From: a virus
Strand: one strand, 5' to 3'
DNA: 24,562 bases
IMG/VR virus record: IMGVR_UViG_3300034375_006016
Span: 1 to 24,562 of that record
Below, in pieces: positions 19,083 through 24,562 of the stretch. Below the pieces are notes generated by a model. That model did not search any database and was not told where the DNA came from. It worked only from the letters and a program-made list of their open reading frames with translations. Numbering within the stretch: position 1 is the stretch's first letter; each line of letters starts with the position of its first letter. The position numbers and the translations under genes are program-made.

Positions 19083-19429
19083 TACAACAATCTCTCCTTG
19101 ACCACTATCCTGAATGATCTCGCGTCGGTGTCACCTTGGGTGGTGACGATCTTGCACTTGACCGTGTAGATGTTGTTGACAGTGCCACCCTCCAGTCTTA
19201 TGCTGACCAACACACCCCCGGTCACCAAAACATCAGTGGCCTCGTTTGTTGGGAAAGCCAGTGGTGAACTGTCCCCGGTGATGGTCTCTATTGTGACGTC
19301 CGCGGAAGTCACGGTGTCACCTGAGTTTAGGTAGTCCGTGAAGTCAAGTCCGTATTGCACGTTGGCATCCGGGTCCTTGTCTATGTATAATCCGTCGTTG
19401 TCTCTCTTGAATCCTGTTAAGTTGGCCAT
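19082..19429 (-). CDS. Fibre-tail adaptor-like protein (115 aa)
   Basis: The sequence DKDPDANVQYGLDFTDYLNS, followed by GDTVTSADVTIE, VTGGVLVSIRLEGGTVNNIY and FRIVVKERLL, fits a family of small beta proteins that phage annotation calls fibre-tail adaptor (gp77-like). The family pattern is 'KDPda-ldYg-dw---l---dtI--s' and 'v-i-gG--g--Y-vt-ri-t--g-----s--i-V-e'. They are single Ig-like beta domains. It should help attach fibres or other appendages. It is tightly coupled to the 657-residue protein before it and to TerS after it, so appendage and packaging genes share a transcript. Confidence 0.65.
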   Translation of the reverse strand: MANLTGFKRDNDGLYIDKDPDANVQYGLDFTDYLNSGDTVTSADVTIETITGDSSPLAFPTNEATDVLVTGGVLVSIRLEGGTVNNIYTVKCKIVTTQGDTDARSFRIVVKERLL

Positions 19430-21402
19430 TATTGCTCCTGTCTTACCCTAGGTGTCGAGAATCTGTTCTTGAATGGTGGAATCCTCAATCTCAAACTCCT
19501 AGTTTCTTGCGGCACCAGGTAGTCACCTGTTTCAGTGCCAATGGTATTTAACCTTGTTTCCTGGCTAACAAGTGTTTGCCTATTTTCAAACGGCAACACC
19601 ACCTGTCTAGATTCCTGTAAAACCTGTATAGTGAAGTAGGGATCCGCCTGGAAGAACAGCCTTCCCACCTGCAGTGTGCTGGCGAACGCCAATAGTGCGG
19701 CGATGCCACTCGGTCGGAATGTTGGGTTGATCTCAACCTCAGATTGTGCTTGATACAGTTCCGCTGTGGTGCCTGGTCGGAACGTGGGTTCAACCGCGAA
19801 CGTGAAGGCCACATCAATGTCAGCAAAAGTGTCAGTTATCGCATTCGCGGTCAGAACAGGGGTGAATGCGCCAGTGATACGTATTGGTTCTTCTTCTAGG
19901 TCGTATATGATGTTGGCGGTCAGAGCAGGTGCGAACGCACCACTCATGGCTATGTCAACGTCAATGACACCAGACGCAGTGAAACTGGTAGTGAATACAG
20001 CATCCAGGTCGGCCTCGGCGGCCTCCTCCAGTGCTGTGTCCTCTGTGATGGTGAACGTGCCAGTGTAGGCCACCGTGTCACCGATGAGGAATGTGGGTGT
20101 GGCCACGAGATCACCCAGTGAGTCAACTCCATATGGTGTCTCCCAGACATCGTCTGGCCAGTTGTCCCATGTGGCCTCGTCACCGATCCAGGTGGTTGTT
20201 GGCCAAGCGTCCCATGTGCTGTTGGCCAGGAACGTCCAACTGTATTCACCTTGGTTGAGTGAGAAGTCAGCTACCGCGTAACCCTGCACGAAGTAACTGT
20301 TTAGGTTAAAACTGTCCCAGGTGTAGTCACCAGTGATGTCGTAGATCATGTTGCCAACGAAATCTGCAGTTGTGTTGGCTGTTAATGATTCAATTATACC
20401 GTGCGTGAAACCAGAGGTCTCGGAGAAGGAAGTCACCGCGGTCAGTGACCCAGATGCCAACACTAGATTTTCTGTTGATGCCAGGATGTTGGCTTCCAAT
20501 GGTAAATTTTTTGTTATGCTGAATTTTATATTGCCTGATAAATCCGCGGTGGTCTCAGACTGTATGTTTGCCTCGGCCAATCTAACATTCTTGGACTGTT
20601 CGTTTAGACTGGATTGGCATGCCAATGACGCCTCGGCTTGCTGAATGATGCCGCCAAGACAGTTTAAACTGCTCGTTGCTGGATCAAATGATACAGTGTC
20701 ATTGTTGACACCGTCTATGGTGTATAGGTTGCCTTCCCAACTACGAGTGGCAGTGGCCCTCACCTCCGGAACGAAAACTAGATCCCATCCGCTAAAGAAT
20801 CCAGAAGTGTTATAACTTCCAACCCTGACAGTTGATTGTAGACTGCTTAGAGTGTTCTTGGATCCACCGGTTACTGCTGATCCTTGAAGCACATGATCTG
20901 ATCTAAGATTAAAAATTTGTGCTTGATTAGGCCAATCACGACTTCCGGAACCAGTTGGTAATTGATCATTGATAGAAATGGTATGTAAGACATCACTGCC
21001 AAGTGCTTCTTCTGTGATCGTGAAATCATATGTGATGGGGAAACTACTTCCACCGGTCCAACTACCATAGAATACCAAACCATTGTTGTCAATACGGGCA
21101 TTGGAGAAAGTTACCCTACATCTGCTTGAGGGTATACCATTCTTGCTGGTGAGCACGGATGATTCAATTGCATCACCCCATGGGAATGTGAGTGTTTCAC
21201 TGTTCCCGCTGGAATTTGTCAGTTCCTTGTCATACCTTGTGGCATCACCACCATCAAGGGTGGTGCCGCTGGCGGTCCAAGCACCACCAGGACCTGTAGA
21301 GGTCTCTGTGATGTCATTGGCCGTTACTTGATATCTCTGGCTATATTGTTGCTGTAGATCGTCAATCGTTTCTGCGAAGACGAACTGTTTTGTGTCTGAC
21401 AC
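19429..21402 (-). CDS. Large repeat-rich structural protein (657 aa)
   Basis: The start is GTG 21402 (MSDTKQFVFAETIDDLQQQY) with GGAGGT upstream. The N-terminal third is beta-rich (TYDFTITEEALGSDVLHTIS). The middle has pairs of repeats: STWDAWPTTTW and ATWDNWPDDVW, then GAFAPALTANIIYD and GAFTPVLTANAITD, and PTFRPGTTAEL and PTFRPSGIAAL. The C-terminus has the ETR repeats QESRQVVLPFENRQTLVSQE, TRLNTIG and VPQETRSLRL, which I recall from marine-phage structural proteins of this genome position. It is likely an elongated fibre or appendage protein. No enzyme motif is seen. Confidence 0.65.
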   Translation of the reverse strand: MSDTKQFVFAETIDDLQQQYSQRYQVTANDITETSTGPGGAWTASGTTLDGGDATRYDKELTNSSGNSETLTFPWGDAIESSVLTSKNGIPSSRCRVTFSNARIDNNGLVFYGSWTGGSSFPITYDFTITEEALGSDVLHTISINDQLPTGSGSRDWPNQAQIFNLRSDHVLQGSAVTGGSKNTLSSLQSTVRVGSYNTSGFFSGWDLVFVPEVRATATRSWEGNLYTIDGVNNDTVSFDPATSSLNCLGGIIQQAEASLACQSSLNEQSKNVRLAEANIQSETTADLSGNIKFSITKNLPLEANILASTENLVLASGSLTAVTSFSETSGFTHGIIESLTANTTADFVGNMIYDITGDYTWDSFNLNSYFVQGYAVADFSLNQGEYSWTFLANSTWDAWPTTTWIGDEATWDNWPDDVWETPYGVDSLGDLVATPTFLIGDTVAYTGTFTITEDTALEEAAEADLDAVFTTSFTASGVIDVDIAMSGAFAPALTANIIYDLEEEPIRITGAFTPVLTANAITDTFADIDVAFTFAVEPTFRPGTTAELYQAQSEVEINPTFRPSGIAALLAFASTLQVGRLFFQADPYFTIQVLQESRQVVLPFENRQTLVSQETRLNTIGTETGDYLVPQETRSLRLRIPPFKNRFSTPRVRQEQ

Positions 21403-21421
21403 GGGGTTTTTACCTCCGTGA

Positions 21422-21892
21422 TTACGCTAGACTGATGCTTAGGTTACCGCTTGATACTGTGAACTGGTCTCCTGAACTCACTGTCTTGCTAGTGGTCAGT
21501 GTTCCATAGAACAACACGTTGCCGCCTGTGCTCGCATCCATCAAAGCGATGTGCGTCACCACCTGTCCAGTGGAACCTGCGGTGTCATAGTTGGCAGTGG
21601 CCACTGGGAATGACACAGACGCTGAAGTCTCGATCGTTCCTGTCGTGGTCGTTCCAGCCGCCGCGAAAGTCACTGACTGTCTGGCGTATGAACCGTTGTT
21701 GATCTCAAAGTAGCCCCAGTCTGATGATGAACCAGTTCCTGATGTGCCTGATTCCAAGGCCGCCGAAGCCGCCGATCCTGAGTCCGCGAATAAAGCCACA
21801 TACACCGTTGATGGTGCCGTGTAGGGTGCCGTTCCATATCTAAGTGTATGGTCCAGTAATTTGTCTTCTAAGTAGTTTGATGCCGCTGACAT
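21422..21892 (-). CDS. Tail fibre-like protein (156 aa)
   Basis: ATG 21892 has the ribosome binding site AAAGGAG. The protein reads MSAASNYLEDKLLDHTLRYG, APSTVYVALF, then NGSYARQSVTF, SVSFPVATANYDT and VVTHIALMDASTGGNVLFYG, ending QFTVSSGNLSISLA. This is the pattern of a common small phage family annotated as tail fibre or tail protein ('-YlEd-lld------------yvaLf', 'Y-Rq-vtF', 'a-fp-a---wGtvth-ai-da-sgGn-L-yg-Lt--k-v--Gd---'). It should be an exposed virion protein in the appendage cluster. Confidence 0.7.
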   Translation of the reverse strand: MSAASNYLEDKLLDHTLRYGTAPYTAPSTVYVALFADSGSAASAALESGTSGTGSSSDWGYFEINNGSYARQSVTFAAAGTTTTGTIETSASVSFPVATANYDTAGSTGQVVTHIALMDASTGGNVLFYGTLTTSKTVSSGDQFTVSSGNLSISLA

Positions 21893-21932
21893 AATTTGTT
21901 TCTCCTTTGTAATATTACCTAACTATTTATTG

Positions 21933-22676
21933 CTAACCCCTGCTGGAATCATCCCTGTTGCCGTCACAATGGAACAACGCTAATGTGTTCTCGTCCGTGG
22001 TGAATGCTGATGTTGGCACCGTGTAGGATGCGCCAGAATACCTCTCGGTGTTGCTGATCCTGATCTCATCAAAAACTGCCCTGGGTCCATTTACTGCCCT
22101 GGTGCCCCGGAATCCAAACGCACAACTTGATGCGTTGCCGTTGTAGGTGTAGGAGCTGTCATTGACCACCCTTGATCCATTCACATACCAGTTCTGTGTG
22201 CCGGATCCGTTGCTGACGATGGCCACGTGTGTGGAAGATGTGAAATTGCTACGTGCTGAGTTGGTGCCAGTCACGTTGTTGGTGTCGAAATACACCAATG
22301 AACCATTTGCGGTTACACGACCATAGTTGTTGGCGGTGTCCTCGAGACCTTCGGTGTCATCTAATGTGATCTTGAAGATGTCGTGTGACTGCGTCAGTGA
22401 ATTAGTGTTGGTGAAGGCCAACCAGAACTCTATGGTGTAGGCGAAGTTGGTGTTGAATCTGAAACTGGTGTCACTGGGATACAAGGTGATGGTGCTGTCG
22501 GTGTCGTCCACTGATCCATCGAAGTCTGACATCTGTGAGGTGCCAAACGCGGAAGGTGATGATATGCCGCTGAATCCAGTGTGTCCCGCCAATATGGTCC
22601 AATCCGCCGCCTGTGTGTTGGCGGTGCTTGAAACTGCTGACGATGCCAGTATGTGTTTGGCGAATCCTATCGGCAT
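21933..22676 (-). CDS. LamG/concanavalin-like receptor-binding protein (247 aa)
   Basis: The C-terminal 170 residues form a LamG-type jelly roll: AYTIEFWLAF, the strand THVAIVSNGSGTQNWYVNGS, RAVFDEIRISNTERY and the end SAFTTDENTLALFHCDGN. Such domains bind sugars or glycans on the cell surface. The N-terminus (MPIGFAKHILASSAVSST) looks like a short attachment part. It follows GGGGGA at good distance. In a phage appendage cluster, it is a good candidate for host-surface recognition. The final part matches the LamG pattern 'yt-pt--f--d--t-lLlh-dg'. Confidence 0.75.
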   Translation of the reverse strand: MPIGFAKHILASSAVSSTANTQAADWTILAGHTGFSGISSPSAFGTSQMSDFDGSVDDTDSTITLYPSDTSFRFNTNFAYTIEFWLAFTNTNSLTQSHDIFKITLDDTEGLEDTANNYGRVTANGSLVYFDTNNVTGTNSARSNFTSSTHVAIVSNGSGTQNWYVNGSRVVNDSSYTYNGNASSCAFGFRGTRAVNGPRAVFDEIRISNTERYSGASYTVPTSAFTTDENTLALFHCDGNRDDSSRG

Positions 22677-22684
22677 GGTTCCCC

Positions 22685-23506
22685 CTAGGCCGCGAATGCC
22701 TTGGCTATGCTTCCCAGGTAGTTGGTGCCATCATTGAATATGGTCACGACGTCGATCGAACCACCCGCCGTTGACAGTGTGGGTGTGCCACCCGCGAATT
22801 TCACCGCTGTGGATCCATCCGTGCCGAAAGTGGCCGTCCTGGTGCCCGTGACGTCCTGTGTTATGATCAAGGTCACTGAACCACCTGTTGGTAGTGCTGA
22901 TATGTTGAATTCTGTGTTTGTGTCCAGTGTCACAGTGTGGACGGATGCCAGGGACGAATCAACGGTTATGGTTGAACTTGAAGTTAGACTGTTGATGTCC
23001 TCCTTGTAGCCCACGTTGAATCTTGCTGTGGCGTTGAGATTGATGTCACCTGTGCCGGCCGGATCTAGGGTGATGTCCGCATTGGATGGCGAACTTATGG
23101 TTGAACCGGTTATGGTTAGGTCACCATTGCCATCATCAGTGATGTAACTGGTAAGGTCTGGTCCTGTAATTGTAAGTGTATCACCTGAAACCGCGGTTGT
23201 GATGTTCTGTGTGCCCGCTATCTTGAATGTCTCTCCCAGGTTCACGGTGGTGCCTGTTGAATCATCGCCCACGAATGTCATTGTGGTGGTTGAACCGGTG
23301 TCATCAGTGGCCAATTCAAATCTGGAATTTGACGTGTTGTATTTTAGGATCTGATTGTTTGTGGGTGAATCAATGTTGAACATGTCAATGATGGCATTGA
23401 CGTTGTCCACGTTCTGTTTGATGTCTGGTCTCGCTAGACGAGGTGAATCAGTCCCTGAATCTAGATTGGCAGTGGATGCCTTTGTTCCTGAGGGCCAAGT
23501 AGCCAT
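22685..23506 (-). CDS. Beta-rich tail fibre protein (273 aa)
   Basis: Start MATWPSGTKASTANLDSGTD, then DSPRLARPDIKQNVDNVNAI, a common beginning of marine-phage fibres. The middle is dominated by Thr, Asp, Ser and Gly repeats (TGSTISSPSNADITLDPAGT, GDINLNATARFNV) in the way of beta-helical or trimeric fibres. The C-terminus (STAGGSIDVVTIFNDGTNYL) is a frequent fibre end ('g--Dii-f--dGt-wl--i----'). It should be a tail fibre or a fibre stalk. The ATG has AAAGGAG upstream. Confidence 0.7.
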   Translation of the reverse strand: MATWPSGTKASTANLDSGTDSPRLARPDIKQNVDNVNAIIDMFNIDSPTNNQILKYNTSNSRFELATDDTGSTTTMTFVGDDSTGTTVNLGETFKIAGTQNITTAVSGDTLTITGPDLTSYITDDGNGDLTITGSTISSPSNADITLDPAGTGDINLNATARFNVGYKEDINSLTSSSTITVDSSLASVHTVTLDTNTEFNISALPTGGSVTLIITQDVTGTRTATFGTDGSTAVKFAGGTPTLSTAGGSIDVVTIFNDGTNYLGSIAKAFAA

Positions 23507-23530
23507 GATAGCAGTCTCCTTTAACTATAT

Positions 23531-23710
23531 TTAATCTTTGTTTGATGCTTCGGGCATGTCACCAACCGGTGTATCGGTTTTTGGCAACTGCGCCAGTAAC
23601 TTCTGGTGTAGCTGTCCAATGATGATCATCTCCTGGGCTCCAAACAGGCCACGTCTCGCGGCCAAGTCTAGGATCTGTGCTAATAATCTGTAATCGTTTT
23701 CAATTAACAT
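23531..23710 (-). CDS. Small helical protein from a leaderless message (59 aa)
   Basis: The start chosen is ATG 23710 (MLIENDYRLLAQILDLAARR). An earlier ATG at 23728 overlaps the promoter and cannot be on the transcript. The -10 box ends six bases before the chosen ATG, so the message should be leaderless; no Shine-Dalgarno is seen. The product is probably two helices (AQILDLAARRGLFGAQEMII and IGQLHQKLLAQL) with a Pro/Asp-rich tail. I recognise no family. It is the first gene after the promoter and is followed at 24 bases by the fibre gene, so the promoter may also drive the downstream structural genes. Confidence 0.6.
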   Translation of the reverse strand: MLIENDYRLLAQILDLAARRGLFGAQEMIIIGQLHQKLLAQLPKTDTPVGDMPEASNKD

Positions 23711-23716
23711 GTCTGT

Positions 23717-23745
23717 ATTATATAGCATTCCCGATCCGTTGTCAA
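23717..23745 (-). promoter_or_regulatory. Perfect consensus promoter inside the fibre cluster
   Basis: Minus strand: TTGACA (23740-23745), 17-base spacer, TATAAT (23717-23722). All box positions match. It lies in the 41-base gap between the truncated fibre gene and the 59-residue gene, whose ATG comes six bases after the -10. It could be the start of transcription for the block down to terminase and beyond. Confidence 0.85.
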
Positions 23746-23751
23746 TCTTTT

Positions 23752-24562
23752 TTATTCGTTCTCTATGAATGTTTTGCCTGACAGTTTCTCAACCTCGGCC
23801 ACCAATTTCTCCATGTTGATCCTGACCGTTTTACCTGTCTTGCTGTTCCTAGAGTAGTATTCCCATTCGCCTGCTTCGTTGTGCGGTGATATCTTTGTGA
23901 CGTTGCCGGCCTCGTCCCTCACATACACTTCTGATGAGCCCGCGTCGTCCTTGGCGTAGATGTGTGCGGAATCCGCCACACCACTTGGATCACTGGCCTG
24001 GTTGGCAAGTATAACAGCACCAAATCTTGAAAGTTTGTTGGCATTGTCATAGAACGCATAGATGTTTGTGGGGTTTGTTCCACCAACATACTCGTCTCCA
24101 TGATAGTAATAACCATAGTGATTGGTGATTGAACTTGCGGCACCGATAACGTAGTAACCTGCTCTGAACGCATATGCGTTGGTGATGTTGAAATCCGCTC
24201 CTGTGCCAGTGTCATCATTGGCCGCGTAACTGATGGCCATACAACCTGTTGAATCAGTGACGGTTACGTCACCCTGTGCTGTTGCACTGTTGAATGTGTA
24301 TGCACCATGTGCGATCTCCAATCCCCTGTTGTTGGCCAAAGTGGCCGCTGTGGCACTGGAGTTCATGCTGATTGCACCAAATGACGCACCCAGTGGTCCA
24401 CGGAACAGTCCTGATCTTGTATAACTGTATCCGGCATGATCAAGTGTCGTCAGTGACAACAGACCCCTTGGTCTGAAGTTGGAGTTGGTAGTTGATCCAT
24501 TTGTCAATTGCACGTCATGGTGGAATCCGGCCATATATTCAAATCCACTAGTGTTGGCGTCC
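23752..24562 (-). CDS. Tail fibre protein, N-terminus truncated at right edge
   Basis: The frame is open to the last base. An ATG exists at 24534, but it has no ribosome binding site and the nine codons before it (DANTSGFEY) are also open, so the gene probably starts beyond the window. At least 260 residues are seen. The long middle is a beta repeat region with Asn, Thr and Tyr (ITNAYAFRAGYYVIGAASSI, TNHYGYYYHGDEY). The C-terminal domain has SAHIYAKDDAGSSEVYVRDE, AGNVTKISPHNEAGEWEYYS and KTVRINMEKLVAEVEKLSGK. This is a characteristic end of marine-phage fibres and may help trimerisation. The product should be part of the receptor-binding apparatus. Confidence 0.65.
   Translation of the reverse strand, partial: DANTSGFEYMAGFHHDVQLTNGSTTNSNFRPRGLLSLTTLDHAGYSYTRSGLFRGPLGASFGAISMNSSATAATLANNRGLEIAHGAYTFNSATAQGDVTVTDSTGCMAISYAANDDTGTGADFNITNAYAFRAGYYVIGAASSITNHYGYYYHGDEYVGGTNPTNIYAFYDNANKLSRFGAVILANQASDPSGVADSAHIYAKDDAGSSEVYVRDEAGNVTKISPHNEAGEWEYYSRNSKTGKTVRINMEKLVAEVEKLSGKTFIENE

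Overview
The window is part of the genome of a tailed, siphovirus-like double-stranded DNA phage (or prophage). Nearly everything from 4,081 to the right edge is one minus-strand block of virion genes, read from right to left. It holds recognisable terminase subunits, portal, scaffold, HK97-fold capsid, tail tube, tail chaperone with a frameshifted extension, tape measure and tail-tip proteins. Several proteins resemble families I know mainly from marine bacteriophages (the FGDP-motif protein beside the portal, the GNGPS-type protein, the fibre with a 'DEAGN' tail end, the ETR-repeat structural protein). A marine bacterial host is therefore my inference. Strong Shine-Dalgarno sites and TTGACA/TATAAT promoters show that the host is a bacterium. 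I saw no integrase, replication gene, lysis gene or tRNA.

Layout from right to left, in transcription order. 24,562-19,429 encodes fibre or appendage proteins: a right-truncated fibre, a 59-residue protein behind a consensus promoter, a beta-rich fibre, a LamG-like lectin-fold protein, a tail fibre protein and a 657-residue repeat protein. 19,429-17,508 holds a fibre-tail-adaptor-like protein, TerS and TerL. 17,508-13,037 is the head module: portal, four small proteins, scaffold and capsid, closed by a UUCG terminator. 12,984-10,609 holds a GNGPS-like protein, connector/neck proteins and the tail tube protein. 10,612-4,081 holds the chaperone, tape measure, distal tail, hub, a GNAT-like protein and a J-like tip protein. 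Many junctions use the one-base stop/start overlap TAATG, which implies translational coupling. The same overlap continues into a 61-codon ORF after the J-like gene.

The left 4 kb is different: short genes of mostly unknown function on both strands, several with their own near-consensus sigma-70 promoter. This is the most unusual part. Three of these genes, plus the 59-residue gene at 23.7 kb, have the start codon 6-7 bases after the -10 box. Their transcripts should be leaderless, while neighbouring genes have strong ribosome binding sites. A fifth gene, for a 48-residue lipoprotein, would have a leader of only 2-3 nt. The left region also contains a possible pseudoknot leader with an inverted repeat at its start site, a set of nested inverted repeats between two divergent promoters, and a structured non-coding stretch ending in a long hairpin terminator.

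The two parts appear to be a conserved virion assembly line and an accessory (early or 'moron') zone of individually promoted small genes. All functions are read from sequence motifs and remembered families; no database search was run.
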